Below, piece by piece: positions 55,329 to 64,000 of a DNA stretch of 64,000 nt. Position 1 is the first letter of the stretch. Each line of letters starts with the position of its first letter. The stretch comes from Sapientia aquatica (GTDB lineage: Bacteria > Pseudomonadota > Gammaproteobacteria > Burkholderiales > Burkholderiaceae_D), in assembly GCF_004358105.1 (NCBI RefSeq), contig NZ_SMYL01000006.1, positions 124,001 to 188,000 on the forward strand. Reading direction: 5' to 3'. The notes under the pieces are model-generated. The model had not been told where the DNA came from. It saw only the letters and a list, made by a program, of their open reading frames with translations, and ran no database searches. Both the position numbers and the translations under genes were made by a program.

Positions 55329-55955
55329 ATGAACACGCAATTATCCGGTTTGTATTTAGTCACCCCCGATTGGGACGACACCGAGAAGTTACTCGCAACT
55401 AGCGAACTCGGCTTAAGAGGCGGTGCGGCGCTTTTGCAATACCGCCACAAAACCGCCGACGCACAATTGCGCTTAACGCAGGCCACCGCGCTGCGCGACC
55501 TGTGCCGTCGCTATAACCGTCCTTTCATCATTAATGATCACGTCGATCTGTGCAGGGAACTCGATGCGGACGGAATTCATGTCGGTGGAACAGATGCATC
55601 GGTCGCGCAAGTCCGCGCTGCTATTGGCCCGCACAAAATCGTCGGCGCTTCGTGCTACGGCGATTTACAGTTAGCACATTCGGCTTACCAACAAGGCGCG
55701 AGTTATGTGGCCTTTGGCGGCTTTTATCCTTCCCGCATCAAGAAATATCCTGTGACGACACCGCAGACTATCGTTAGTGACGCTAAACGTGACATCGCGC
55801 TGCCTAATGTGGTGATTGGCGGCATGACGTTGGAAAATTGTCAGCCGCTGGTGGCGCAAGGAGCGGATATGGTGGCGGTGATTAGTAGTGTTTATTTTGC
55901 GGACGATGTGGAGGGAGCTGCTAGGCAGTTTGTGGCTCTTTTTGCACAGCGCTAG
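55329..55955 (+). CDS. thiE: Thiamin-phosphate synthase ThiE
   Basis: 208 residues. ThiE joins HMP pyrophosphate and thiazole phosphate. TIM-barrel motifs are LSGLYLVTPD, GGAALLQYRHKTAD, RPFIINDHVDLCRELDADGIHVG, IVGASCYGDLQLA, YVAFGGFYPSRIKK, NVVIGGMTLEN and GADMVAVISSVYF. The usual HVGQ loop reads HVGGTDAS here. Last gene of the thi operon. No terminator with a clear T-run is seen after it. Confidence 0.94.
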   Translation: MNTQLSGLYLVTPDWDDTEKLLATSELGLRGGAALLQYRHKTADAQLRLTQATALRDLCRRYNRPFIINDHVDLCRELDADGIHVGGTDASVAQVRAAIGPHKIVGASCYGDLQLAHSAYQQGASYVAFGGFYPSRIKKYPVTTPQTIVSDAKRDIALPNVVIGGMTLENCQPLVAQGADMVAVISSVYFADDVEGAARQFVALFAQR

Positions 55956-56167
55956 GGATTTTTTATACAGACCCGCGGGTAGGCATTCATTTGACCTTCC
56001 CGCCGCACCTCACGCTTTAGGTTTTCAATAAGTGTAACGATTCAAAAACACTCAAGTGCACAAATCCACCTTAGGCAACCAATTACGAATAAAAATATCA
56101 TTCAATTTAAACAATTGTAAAAGCCAAATTTTCCCCAACCACCTCATAACCCATCTCCCCCATCCCG

Positions 56168-56182
56168 TATAATCACGGAATG
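56168..56182 (+). promoter_or_regulatory. -10 element abutting the uvrD start (possible leaderless mRNA)
   Basis: A perfect TATAAT (56168-56173) ends six bases before the uvrD ATG (56180), so transcription would begin at or beside the A of the ATG. No Shine-Dalgarno site is seen. This predicts a leaderless or nearly leaderless transcript. Confidence 0.5.
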
Positions 56183-58501
56183 CAAAATCTCCTACAAAAT
56201 CTCAATCCAGAACAATACGCCGCCGTCACCCTACCAGCCGAATCTGCGCTGATTTTGGCCGGTGCAGGTTCTGGCAAAACGCGGGTTCTCACAACGCGTA
56301 TCGCGTGGCTAATTCAAACGGGTCAAATCTCGCCCTCCGGCTTGATGGCAGTGACTTTCACCAACAAGGCTGCCAAAGAAATGCAAGCGCGGCTCTCAGC
56401 GATGTTGCCGATTAATACGCGCAGTATGTGGATCGGTACGTTTCACGGTTTATGCAATCGCCTGTTGCGCGCGCATTTTCGCGATGCCAGTTTGCCGCAG
56501 ACGTTTCAGATTCTGGACAGCCAAGATCAACTGTCGATGGTCAAGCGGATACTCAAAGCCAATCAAATTGATGACGACAAATACCCGCCGCGCAATGTGG
56601 TCTATTTCATCAACAACGCGAAAGAGCAAGGTTTGCGGGCCGCCAAGGTCAACACCTACGATCCGACTAGTCGCCAACTCGCTGAGATTTACGGCATCTA
56701 CGAAGAGCAATGCCAGCGCGATGGTGTAGTTGATTTTGCGGAATTATTGCTACGCACGGTCGAACTGCTGGCTAGCAATCAACCCTTGCGTGAACATTAT
56801 CAAGCGCGGTTTAAACATATCTTGGTGGACGAATTTCAAGATACCAACGACTTGCAATATCGCTGGATTAAACTCATGGCAGGCACGCAGTCGGCGGTGT
56901 TGGCGGTGGGTGATGATGACCAAAGTATTTATGCTTTCCGTGGCGCTAATGTTGGCAATATGGCGTCGTTTGAACGTGAATTCCGCGTGCAACATCGGAT
57001 TAAGCTTGAGCAAAATTATCGCTCGCACGGTCACATTCTCGATTCAGCCAACGCGCTGATCTCCAACAATACCGAACGTCTAGGTAAAAATTTACGTACC
57101 GATGCCGGGCAAGGCGAATTAATTCGGATCCAAGAAGCACCCTCTGATCGCGAAGAATCGCAGTGGCTGGTTGAGCAGATTAAAGAACTCACGCGCCAAG
57201 GAATCGCTAGTTCGGAGATCGCGATTCTCTATCGCTCCAATGCCCAATCGCGCGTGATCGAACATGCGCTGTTTTCCGCTAGCTTGCCGTACAAAGTGTA
57301 TGGCGGTTTGCGTTTTTTTGAACGTGCTGAAATCAAACATGCGATTGCGTATTTACAGTTGATGGACAATCCGCATAACGATTCTGCATTCTTGCGTGTC
57401 ATGAATTTCCCAGCGCGTGGCATCGGTGCTAAAGGTCAAGAAAACTTACAAGACGTTGCGCGTCAACACGGCTTATCACTCTATGCAGCGGTACCACATT
57501 TGGGTGGCAAAGCCGGTTCCACTTTAGGTGCCTTCGTCAAATTAATCGAAGCGGCACGCTTTGAAACCCAGATGCTGACATTGCCAGAGCTGGTCAAACG
57601 GGTCTTAGAAATGAGCACCTTGATCCAGCATTACCAGAACGAGAAAGACGGCGAAGATCGAGTTGAAAACTTGGAGCAGTTAGTTAGCTCTGCCGCGCAG
57701 TTTATCGCCGAAGAAGGCTTTGCCAACGACGCGCCAGCTCTGATGGGCCCCGCCTCAATCGCCAGCACTAATATCGTACAAGGCGACGGAGTAGAAATTC
57801 TCGACGCGGACGCAGCGTTAAATACCTTGATGTCGCCGCTGTCGGCTTTCTTGTCGCATGCCTCCTTGGAAGCGGGCGACAATCAAGCGCAAGTGGGACA
57901 AGATGCATTGCAATTGATGACCGTGCATTCGGCCAAAGGCTTGGAATTTGATGCGGTATTTATCACTGGTTTGGAAGAAGGCTTGTTCCCGCACGAAAAC
58001 AGCGCGAAAGAAACAGGCGGCATGGAGGAAGAGCGGCGTTTGATGTATGTGGCGATTACTCGCGCGCGGCAACGTTTGTTCATCAGCTTCGCGCAAACCC
58101 GCATGCTGCACGGCCAGATTCGCTATAACACCAAGTCGCGCTTTTTGACCGAGCTGCCGGAAGAAAACGTCAAATGGCTGTCACCCAAAGTGCAGCAAAA
58201 TTGGTTTTCTTCACCGAAGTCGGCTTGGGACGCAGACGACCAATACAGCCAACGTTCGCAATTCAGTGGCGCAGGTAGTTCGTCGTATCAAAACAAAGTT
58301 AGCTACGCCGCACCGCATAACATTATCCCGACCAACGAAGATGGCTGGCGTATCGGCTTGAGCGTTAGACACGCCAAATTCGGGGAAGGCATCATCATCA
58401 AGCTCGAAGGCAGCGGCAGCAATTGCCGCGCGCATATTCAATTTTACAAACTCGGTTTAAAAGTCTTGGACTTAAACATCGCTAAATTAGAGAAAGTATA
58501 A
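56180..58501 (+). CDS. uvrD: UvrD/Rep-family superfamily 1 DNA helicase
   Basis: 773 residues. Motif I LAGAGSGKTR (about 27-36), motif Ia AVTFTNKAAKEMQ, motif II LVDEFQDTND, motif III AVGDDDQSIYAFRGA, motif IV LEQNYRS, motif V LMTVHSAKGLEFDAVFITGLEEGLFPH and motif VI EERRLMYVAITRARQRL are all present. It unwinds DNA 3' to 5' in mismatch and excision repair. Length is slightly above UvrD and Rep of enterics. The C-terminal tail (WRIGLSVRHAKFGEGIIIKLEG, a Tudor-like domain) is the UvrD type that contacts RNA polymerase. The start is set by conserved LNPEQYAAVT. Confidence 0.95.
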   Translation: MQNLLQNLNPEQYAAVTLPAESALILAGAGSGKTRVLTTRIAWLIQTGQISPSGLMAVTFTNKAAKEMQARLSAMLPINTRSMWIGTFHGLCNRLLRAHFRDASLPQTFQILDSQDQLSMVKRILKANQIDDDKYPPRNVVYFINNAKEQGLRAAKVNTYDPTSRQLAEIYGIYEEQCQRDGVVDFAELLLRTVELLASNQPLREHYQARFKHILVDEFQDTNDLQYRWIKLMAGTQSAVLAVGDDDQSIYAFRGANVGNMASFEREFRVQHRIKLEQNYRSHGHILDSANALISNNTERLGKNLRTDAGQGELIRIQEAPSDREESQWLVEQIKELTRQGIASSEIAILYRSNAQSRVIEHALFSASLPYKVYGGLRFFERAEIKHAIAYLQLMDNPHNDSAFLRVMNFPARGIGAKGQENLQDVARQHGLSLYAAVPHLGGKAGSTLGAFVKLIEAARFETQMLTLPELVKRVLEMSTLIQHYQNEKDGEDRVENLEQLVSSAAQFIAEEGFANDAPALMGPASIASTNIVQGDGVEILDADAALNTLMSPLSAFLSHASLEAGDNQAQVGQDALQLMTVHSAKGLEFDAVFITGLEEGLFPHENSAKETGGMEEERRLMYVAITRARQRLFISFAQTRMLHGQIRYNTKSRFLTELPEENVKWLSPKVQQNWFSSPKSAWDADDQYSQRSQFSGAGSSSYQNKVSYAAPHNIIPTNEDGWRIGLSVRHAKFGEGIIIKLEGSGSNCRAHIQFYKLGLKVLDLNIAKLEKV

Positions 58502-58505
58502 AAAC

Positions 58506-59780
58506 ATGCCGACACTGCCCATTACCCCCTTTATCCAATACGCTGCCGCAGGGATTTTTGCTTTGGCGGTGTTGCATACGTTTTTCACCAAGCATTTTCA
58601 GCACTTAGCGCATACCGATACGCGCAATGCGGGCTTGTGGCATTTGTTGGGCGAGGTCGAAGTGGTGTTTGGCTTTTGGTCGTTTATTTTGCTGATCGTG
58701 ATGGCGTTATCGAGTGGATCAACACTCGCAATTGATTATTTAGAGAGCCAAAACTTTACCGAGCCGCTGTTCGTTTTTGTAATTTTGACGATTGCGGCCA
58801 CCAGCCCGATTCTGTCGTTCGTAGGAAATCTGGTGGATAGAATTACCGCGATTCTGCCGGTTCCAAATGGGATAGGTCGCTACTTTTTGTGTCTATTTTT
58901 TATTCCACTGCTAGGATCATTTATTACCGAGCCGGCGGCGATGACCTTATCGGCCTTACTATTACGCGATCTATATTTTAATCAGGCGGTATCGAGCCGA
59001 TTTAAATATTTCACCTTGGCGGTATTGTTAGTCAATATTTCTATCGGCGGCGTCTTGACGCCCTACGCTGCGCCACCGGTGTTGATGGTGGCCGAAAAAT
59101 GGGGTTGGGATTTGTCGTTTATGTCGTCGGTGTTTGGCTGGAAGGCGGCGATTGCCGTGTTTATCAATGCGCTATTGGTCAGCCTGCTCTTCTTGAAAGA
59201 ATTAAACGAATTAGCCAAGAACGCGCCAGAGCAAGCGCCGCGCAACAAGATGCCGCTGTTTTTGACGGCCGCTCATTTGCTATTTTTATTCCTCACCGTT
59301 TGGTTTAGTCATCATCCGGTGGTGTTTATTGGCTCGTTCCTATTCTTCTTGGGCTTCACGCATGCCTACCCGCAGCACCAAGATAAATTAATGCTTAAAG
59401 AAGGCTTGTTAGTCGGCTTCTTCCTCGGCGGCTTGGTCGTTTTGGGGGGCTTGCAACAATGGTGGTTGCAGCCCTTAATTTCGCAAATGAGCTCCGGCAC
59501 ATTATTTTTTGGCGCGATTGGATTGACTGCGCTGACCGACAATGCTGCGCTGACTTATCTTGGCTCGTTGGTGGAAGGAATTAGCGACGCAGCGAAATAC
59601 GCGTTGGTCGCTGGCGCAGTAACTGGCGGCGGTTTAACAGTGATTGCCAATGCGCCCAACCCGGCCGGATTTTCGATACTTAAAGAATGCTTTGACGAGC
59701 AATCGATTAGCCCATTAAACGTTTTCTTAGCCGCTTTAATCCCGACGATCATTGCAGCGAGTTGCTTTGCCTTGCTTTGA
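58506..59780 (+). CDS. Putative Na+/H+ antiporter (PF07399-type)
   Basis: 424-residue inner-membrane protein with about ten to eleven helices. The family start is recognisable (ALAVLHTFFTKHFQHLAH, then NAGLWHLLGEVEVVFGFWSF), followed by ATSPILSFVGNLVDRI, FITEPAAMTLSALLL, SIGGVLTPYAAPPVLMVAEKWGW, GLTALTDNAALTYLGSL, GGGLTVIANAPNPAGFSIL. These match the putative Na+/H+ antiporter family related to NhaD/ArsB transporters. Ion specificity is inferred only from the family. It starts four bases after uvrD, so it may be cotranscribed. Confidence 0.87.
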   Translation: MPTLPITPFIQYAAAGIFALAVLHTFFTKHFQHLAHTDTRNAGLWHLLGEVEVVFGFWSFILLIVMALSSGSTLAIDYLESQNFTEPLFVFVILTIAATSPILSFVGNLVDRITAILPVPNGIGRYFLCLFFIPLLGSFITEPAAMTLSALLLRDLYFNQAVSSRFKYFTLAVLLVNISIGGVLTPYAAPPVLMVAEKWGWDLSFMSSVFGWKAAIAVFINALLVSLLFLKELNELAKNAPEQAPRNKMPLFLTAAHLLFLFLTVWFSHHPVVFIGSFLFFLGFTHAYPQHQDKLMLKEGLLVGFFLGGLVVLGGLQQWWLQPLISQMSSGTLFFGAIGLTALTDNAALTYLGSLVEGISDAAKYALVAGAVTGGGLTVIANAPNPAGFSILKECFDEQSISPLNVFLAALIPTIIAASCFALL

Positions 59781-59818
59781 TTGATTCCCGCAGTTAACCA
59801 CTTTTATTAAGGCGCATC

Positions 59819-60505
59819 ATGATCACTCTGCACCACCTTGAAACCTCGCGTTCGCAGCGGATTTTGTGGCTGCTCGAAGAGCTACATATTCCCTATGAAA
59901 TCGTGGTCTATAAACGCGACGCTAAAACTCGCCTAGCGCCCCCAGAATTGAAAGCAATTCATCCTTTGGGCAAATCGCCCGTCATTACCGATGGCGATAT
60001 AACGGTGGCAGAATCCGGCGCGATTCTGGAATACTTAGTCGATAAATACGGTTCAAGCGGCCAAGGCGATGTCGCGCATTTATTGCCTGTCGCTGGCACA
60101 CAAGCTTATCGCCAAAGCCGCTTTTGGATGCATTACGCGGAAGGTTCGCTGATGAATTGGTTGGTGATGAAATTAGTCTTTGTCATGATTCCAACCCAGC
60201 CTATGCCATTTTTTGTTAAACCAATAGCCAAGCAACTCTGCGCGCAAGTTCAAGCGCTGTTAATCGATCCAAATTTAACGACTGCGCTAGCATTCATGGA
60301 TCAGCATTTGGCTACCCACCAATGGTTTGCTGGCGATAACTTAACTATTGCCGATTTTCAGATGAGCTTTGCGGTGGAGGCGGCTTTGTCCCGCAGCAAG
60401 GACACGGCCCAATATAAGCATCTGGCGGCATACAAAGACAAGCTCACTGCGCGCCCCGCTTATCGCAAAGCGATTGAAATTGGTGGGCCGGTAATTATGG
60501 GCTAA
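59819..60505 (+). CDS. Glutathione S-transferase
   Basis: 228 residues with the N-terminal thioredoxin-fold domain (ITLHHLETSRSQRILWLLEELHIPYEIVVYKR, cis-Pro in GKSPVITDGD, glutathione-binding VAESGAILEYLVDKYG) and a helical C-terminal domain (WFAGDNLTIADFQMSFAVEAA). SRSQ near residue 10 supplies the serine/arginine that activates glutathione in the beta-proteobacterial GST class. Substrate unknown. AAGG before the ATG is the ribosome site. A terminator follows. Confidence 0.93.
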   Translation: MITLHHLETSRSQRILWLLEELHIPYEIVVYKRDAKTRLAPPELKAIHPLGKSPVITDGDITVAESGAILEYLVDKYGSSGQGDVAHLLPVAGTQAYRQSRFWMHYAEGSLMNWLVMKLVFVMIPTQPMPFFVKPIAKQLCAQVQALLIDPNLTTALAFMDQHLATHQWFAGDNLTIADFQMSFAVEAALSRSKDTAQYKHLAAYKDKLTARPAYRKAIEIGGPVIMG

Positions 60506-60532
60506 CGCTCCTGGGTGGAACTAGCTCAATGT

Positions 60533-60562
60533 AAAAAGGCGAGATTTATTCTCGCCTTTTTT
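60533..60562. terminator. Bidirectional intrinsic terminator
   Basis: AAAAAGGCGAGA (60533-60544) pairs with TCTCGCCTTTTT (60550-60561) around a five-base loop, with A-runs on the left and T-runs on the right. It ends the GST transcript on the + strand and the alanine-rich protein transcript on the minus strand. Confidence 0.9.
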
Positions 60563-60625
60563 ATTGGTTGCCGTTATTTGACGACAGCAGCTACTAAGGC
60601 TGCCCAACGACGTTTAATTGCCCAA

Positions 60626-61006
60626 TTATTTGGAGCAAGCCTTGCCGTGATCAGCGCGTGCGCCTTTGGCTTTAGCGTCGGCTTCGCTCAGGTATTCACC
60701 AACTTTAGTGGTACCGTAGGATTTAGTACCGAAGCAGTGATACACGTTTGATTTGGTATTGAGCCAGACTTTGTCGGCTGAGCCACCCGCTGCGGCGACT
60801 TTGGCTTTGGTTTTAGCCGTTGATGCAGCACTGTTGGCTGCATTACTTGCGGAAGTTGCTGCTGGTGCCGCCGCTGTTGATGCTGCGGTGGTTGCCGCTG
60901 TTTTAGCGGTGGCCGCGGTGGGCGCGGTTGGCGCGGTTTGGGCAAAACTAGCTGCTGCCAAGGTCAAACTAGCGATGACAGCCAGCGATTTTACGAATGA
61001 GTTCAT
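60626..61006 (-). CDS. Exported alanine-rich protein with a conserved C-terminal domain
   Basis: 126 residues from the ATG at 61006, which starts a signal peptide ending ASFAQ. A longer frame lacks this. Residues 25-75 are low-complexity, mostly Ala, Thr and Ser (TAPTAPTAATAKTAATTAAS), a disordered linker. The last 50 residues form a folded part, VWLNTKSNVYHCFGTKSYGTTK, EYLSEADAKAKGARADHGKAC, with two Cys and a pattern like small Ada-type or zinc-ribbon folds seen in exported proteins of this group. Function not known. It stands alone between the terminator and yeaQ. Confidence 0.78.
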   Translation of the reverse strand: MNSFVKSLAVIASLTLAAASFAQTAPTAPTAATAKTAATTAASTAAAPAATSASNAANSAASTAKTKAKVAAAGGSADKVWLNTKSNVYHCFGTKSYGTTKVGEYLSEADAKAKGARADHGKACSK

Positions 61007-61061
61007 GGTCGTACTTTCAAAGTTGAGATGAATGAAAAGAGTAAAACACGTCCTACCGAGA

Positions 61062-61310
61062 CTAACTATTTTTAGTCGCCAAGTGATAAAGACCCAGCAA
61101 CACAATTGCACCTACCACCGCACCGATAAATCCGGCTGATTCTCCTGCCTGATACCAACCAACAAAATGTCCTAAATACGTTGCTACCACCGAGCCGGCA
61201 ATCCCCAACAAGGAAGTCAAAATAAAGCCGCCGGGATTATTCCCCGGCAGAATAAACTTCGCGATCACGCCAGCAATTAACCCGATCAAAATCGTCCAAA
61301 TAATGTGCAC
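61062..61310 (-). CDS. GlsB/YeaQ/YmgE-family membrane protein
   Basis: 82 residues beginning at a GTG (61310) with AGGGGA upstream on the minus strand. Three membrane helices and the family pattern are clear: IIWTILIGLIAGVIAKFILPG, NPGGFILTSLLGIAGSVVATYLG, and GFIGAVVGAIVLLGLYHL. These small stress-induced proteins (transglycosylase-associated family) have no proven biochemical role. It is a single-gene unit. Confidence 0.9.
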   Translation of the reverse strand: MHIIWTILIGLIAGVIAKFILPGNNPGGFILTSLLGIAGSVVATYLGHFVGWYQAGESAGFIGAVVGAIVLLGLYHLATKNS

Positions 61311-61470
61311 AGTGTTCCCCTAAGGTGAAATTGGAATGTCAAAAAATCATACCTAGCTTTAGTAAATCGAACTGTGGAACATTGTTAAATAACGAAACTT
61401 TTTTAGAGCGAGGATTCAGAACGGAAAATACAGCGATCACACCAAACTCGCCGCAGCAAGACCAAAAACA

Positions 61471-61502
61471 AAAAAGCCCAACGCAAACGCATTGGGCTTT
61501 TT
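61471..61502. terminator. Intrinsic terminator after actP
   Basis: AAAAAGCCCAA (61471-61481) pairs with TTGGGCTTTTT (61492-61502), loop of ten bases, with A-runs and T-runs on the two sides. On the minus strand it follows actP by about 25 bases. Confidence 0.87.
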
Positions 61503-61524
61503 GATTAAAACCTAAAACTAAGGA

Positions 61525-63279
61525 TTAGTGACCAGAAGCACCGGCTGCACCAATACCCGTTTCAGAACGAACACGCTGTGCTTCGTAGCCAGCTTTATCC
61601 ACCGCAGCGCGTGGGCTGTTATCTAACACCGAGAATAACCAAATTCCGATAAACCCTGCCGTCATCGAGAAAATCGCTGGCGACGTGTACGGGAAAATCG
61701 CATCGGAATAATGGAATACGTCGACCCAAACTGACTTAGAAATCAAGGTCAAGCCGACCGCGGTAATCAGGCCGATGAAGCCACCGATGGTTGCGCCGCG
61801 AGTGGTACAGCCTTTCCACAACACAGACATAAACAACACAGGGAAATTAGCCGAAGCCGCAATCGCGAATGCTAACGACACCATGAACGCGACGTTTTGC
61901 TTTTCGAACAAAATGCCCAAGATCACAGCGATCACACCCAACACAGCGGTAGTGATACGTGAGACGCGCAATTCATCGACGCTGCTTGCTTTACCCGCTT
62001 TGACGACAGTGGAATACAGATCATGCGACACCGCCGAGGCGCCAGACAAAGTCAAACCAGCGACCACCGCCAAAATCGTGGCAAAGGCTACGGCGGAGAT
62101 AAAGCCCAAGAAAATATTCCCGCCAACTGCTTTAGCCAAATGCACCGCCGCCATATTGTTACCGCCCAATAATTGGCCAGCCGCTGTTTTAAATTCAGGA
62201 TTGGTGCTTACCAACACAATCGCGCCGAAGCCGATGATGAACGTCAGGATGTAGAAATAACCAATCCAAGTCGTGGCCCAGAATACCGATTTACGGGCTT
62301 CTTTCGCGCTAGGCACGGTGAAGAAACGCATCAAAATGTGTGGCAAACCAGCTGTACCAAACATCAAAGCCATCCCGAATGAGATCGCTGAAATCGGATC
62401 TTTCACGAAACCACCTGGGCCCATGATGGACACGCCTTTGGTCGCCGCAAGTGCTTCTGGCGTCACCCCTTTGGTGGCTGCCTCCGCAATGATTTTGGTA
62501 TCCGCCAAAGCTAAATTGGTTTTGATTTCAATCGCTTTCGCAAACAAGGCTTCTGGGCTGAAGTGAAATTGTGCCAAAACCATGAACGCCATAAACGACG
62601 CTCCGGCGAGCAGCAGACCGGCTTTAATAATTTGCACCCAAGTCGTTGCTGTCATGCCGCCAAACAGCACATAGACCATCATCAACACACCGACGATGAC
62701 AACCGCAATCCAGTATTCCAAACCAAATAACAGTTTGATCAACTGACCAGCACCCACCATTTGCGCGATCAAATAAAACAGCACGACCACTAAAGTGCCG
62801 GATGCTGAGAACACGCGAATCGGCTTTTGTTGAAAGCGGTAAGCAGCCACGTCAGCAAACGTGAAGCGACCCAAGTTACGCAGACGCTCTGCCATCAAGA
62901 ACGTAATCACAGGCCAGCCGACCAAGAAACCGACCGAGTAAATCAACCCGTCGTAGCCGTTGGCATAAACCGCCGCCGAAATTCCCAGGAAAGAAGCAGC
63001 CGACATGTAATCGCCCGCGATGGCTAAACCATTTTGGAAGCCGGTAATGCCGCCGCCAGCGGTATAAAAGTCAGCCGCCGATTTAGTGCGACTAGCAGCC
63101 CATTTTGTAATGAACAAGGTAAACACAACAAAGGCGCCAAACATCGAAATCGCCACCCAGTTGGTCGGTTGTTGAGTCGTTTGTCCCATGTCCGCACCAG
63201 CGGCGAACACTGAACCAGCTAGCGTGCTAGTGAGTAAGGCCACGAATAACGCGGATAAACGTGTATGAGTAGTTTTCAT
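61525..63279 (-). CDS. actP: Acetate permease ActP (sodium:solute symporter)
   Basis: 584 residues with a signal-like N-terminus ([12 protein letters not shown]) and about 13 membrane helices. The family features include [98 protein letters not shown] and [19 protein letters not shown]. It takes up acetate and similar short acids with a cation. It overlaps the DUF485 gene by ATGA, the standard yjcH-actP pair. acs, often upstream in enterics, is not in the window. Confidence 0.95.
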   Translation of the reverse strand: MKTTHTRLSALFVALLTSTLAGSVFAAGADMGQTTQQPTNWVAISMFGAFVVFTLFITKWAASRTKSAADFYTAGGGITGFQNGLAIAGDYMSAASFLGISAAVYANGYDGLIYSVGFLVGWPVITFLMAERLRNLGRFTFADVAAYRFQQKPIRVFSASGTLVVVLFYLIAQMVGAGQLIKLLFGLEYWIAVVIVGVLMMVYVLFGGMTATTWVQIIKAGLLLAGASFMAFMVLAQFHFSPEALFAKAIEIKTNLALADTKIIAEAATKGVTPEALAATKGVSIMGPGGFVKDPISAISFGMALMFGTAGLPHILMRFFTVPSAKEARKSVFWATTWIGYFYILTFIIGFGAIVLVSTNPEFKTAAGQLLGGNNMAAVHLAKAVGGNIFLGFISAVAFATILAVVAGLTLSGASAVSHDLYSTVVKAGKASSVDELRVSRITTAVLGVIAVILGILFEKQNVAFMVSLAFAIAASANFPVLFMSVLWKGCTTRGATIGGFIGLITAVGLTLISKSVWVDVFHYSDAIFPYTSPAIFSMTAGFIGIWLFSVLDNSPRAAVDKAGYEAQRVRSETGIGAAGASGH

Positions 63280-63584
63280 TTCAACACCTCCGCTTTGAGT
63301 TTTTCGGTCAATTCATCGAATTGATTATTGGCGCGGCGCACGTAGATGCCAGTGATGATGACGGTAAACGCGATCACGAATAAACCGATCGGCATACCGA
63401 TAGTCATCACGCCATCACCGAAACGGGTGCTGAGCAATTGCTTATCAAATGCGATGAGAGCGATAAAGCCGTAGTACACAATCATCACTAGCAGTGTGAA
63501 TAACCAGCCGTAGGATGTGCGTGCTTTGACGAGTTGTTGATAGTTGGGGTTAGCCAAAATCTTTTTGACGAGGTCATCTTCCAT
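63276..63584 (-). CDS. yjcH: DUF485 membrane protein YjcH
   Basis: 102 residues with two membrane helices ([22 protein letters not shown] and [23 protein letters not shown]) and the DUF485 opening [22 protein letters not shown]. It is always found upstream of actP and may assist its assembly or activity. AGGAGAC precedes the ATG. Its stop overlaps actP. About 295 bases of gap lie upstream, with an 8-base hairpin (63752-63772) and no supported gene. Confidence 0.93.
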   Translation of the reverse strand: MEDDLVKKILANPNYQQLVKARTSYGWLFTLLVMIVYYGFIALIAFDKQLLSTRFGDGVMTIGMPIGLFVIAFTVIITGIYVRRANNQFDELTEKLKAEVLK

Positions 63585-63751
63585 GTTGTCTCCTATTTAT
63601 AGTTGTACTACTTACTAAATCGACCTTGTTGCATCGATCTAGCGTAATAAGGGCATCGCTCTTTTGCTACTGCGGCGATATCGCCCCTTATTGTCAAGCT
63701 ACCCAAATGTCGGCTTCCCTGTTAGAGAAGTTCAGCCGAGGGCATACTCTA

Positions 63752-63772
63752 GAGGATAGATTAGCTATCCTC
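63752..63772. other. Hairpin in the yjcH-dctA gap
   Basis: GAGGATAG (63752-63759) pairs perfectly with CTATCCTC (63765-63772) around ATTAG. It lies 108 bases downstream of the dctA-like stop on the minus strand. No T-run follows on that strand, so it may be a processing signal or weak terminator. Confidence 0.4.
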
Positions 63773-63879
63773 ACTTACTACTCACTTACTATAAATCAAC
63801 AAATGGATTTTATTTCATCCCCACCAAAATTCAAGAAAAATTACATCTAATCAGGCACTTAGCCTATTTTTTACTGAAA

Positions 63880-64000
63880 TTACGCCGCTTTCGCCGCCAC
63901 TTGCGCGTCAGCTTCGGCTTGGGACATCAGCCCGCCTTCAAACTTCGCCACGACAACGGCGGCAATCGAATTGCCGATCGCGTTGGTTGCCGAGCGGCCC
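63880..64000 (-). CDS. 3' end of a DctA/GltP-type dicarboxylate symporter (partial)
   Basis: The last 39 codons of a minus-strand gene enter from the right edge and stop at TAA (63880-63882). The visible text, GRSATNAIGNSIAAVVVAKFEGGL, matches the end of the final membrane helix of dicarboxylate/amino acid:cation symporters such as DctA, followed by an alanine-rich tail. Most of the gene lies outside the window, so the substrate cannot be checked. Confidence 0.75.
   Translation of the reverse strand, partial: GRSATNAIGNSIAAVVVAKFEGGLMSQAEADAQVAAKAA

Noticed and set aside
55971-55980. Palindrome ACCCGCGGGT after thiE
   Set aside because: Ten bases with no loop or T-run; too short to call a terminator or operator.
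63626-63850. A 74-codon + strand frame in the yjcH-dctA gap
   Set aside because: No ribosome site; includes a hairpin and repetitive ACTTACT text; no protein family recognised.

Overview
The window reads as a dense stretch of chromosome from a Gram-negative bacterium, most likely a betaproteobacterium of the Burkholderiales, with an Oxalobacteraceae (Undibacterium-like) origin as my best guess. This rests on the thi, fdh/sel and hmu operon layouts, lipoprotein and TonB-dependent outer-membrane genes, roughly even base composition, and a DUF1365/cyclopropane synthase cluster. It is an inference from gene content, not a measured phylogeny. I see no insertion sequence, integrase, CRISPR array or rRNA. 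The only RNA gene recognised is selC.

1-9905: after the 3' end of an unidentified + strand gene comes a minus-strand operon of eight genes joined by ATGA or GTGA overlaps or similarly short overlaps: FAD oxidoreductase, DUF1365, cyclopropane fatty acid synthase, chalcone-isomerase-like protein, MFS transporter, DUF3833 lipoprotein, SDR dehydrogenase and a SnoaL-like protein. It probably modifies membrane lipids. A divergent TetR regulator and a DNA photolyase gene suggest light or oxidative stress control. A small lipoprotein gene follows.

9936-27812: two tandem paralogous TPR-transmembrane-GGDEF diguanylate cyclases come first. A double Fur-box palindrome then precedes a heme uptake operon (TonB-dependent receptor, HugZ, HemS, HmuT, HmuU, HmuV, TonB). 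Next is a four-gene envelope export set (LolD-like ATPase, FtsX-type permease, LolA-like periplasmic protein, outer-membrane protein) with unknown cargo, then a YegD-type Hsp70.

27856-33413: a minus-strand group holds an exported amidohydrolase, a TonB-dependent receptor and a LuxR-type regulator. 33959-43263 is a self-contained selenocysteine module. It encodes formate dehydrogenase-N alpha (in-frame UGA read as Sec197, with a textbook bacterial SECIS hairpin), beta and gamma subunits, FdhE, SelA, SelB and tRNA-Sec. Only selD, and an fdhD, would have to lie elsewhere.

43375-50843: DUF2147 protein and valyl-tRNA synthetase on the minus strand, then a + strand operon of SlyD, a short J-domain protein and three proteins I do not recognise. 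This last group is the best candidate for an undescribed system. 50919-55955 is a thiamin operon (TPP riboswitch, thiC, thiS, thiG, thiD, thiE). 56180-64000 holds a UvrD helicase with an apparently leaderless promoter, a Na+/H+ antiporter, a glutathione transferase, an alanine-rich exported protein, a YeaQ-type membrane protein, the acetate permease pair yjcH-actP, and the 3' end of a DctA-type transporter.
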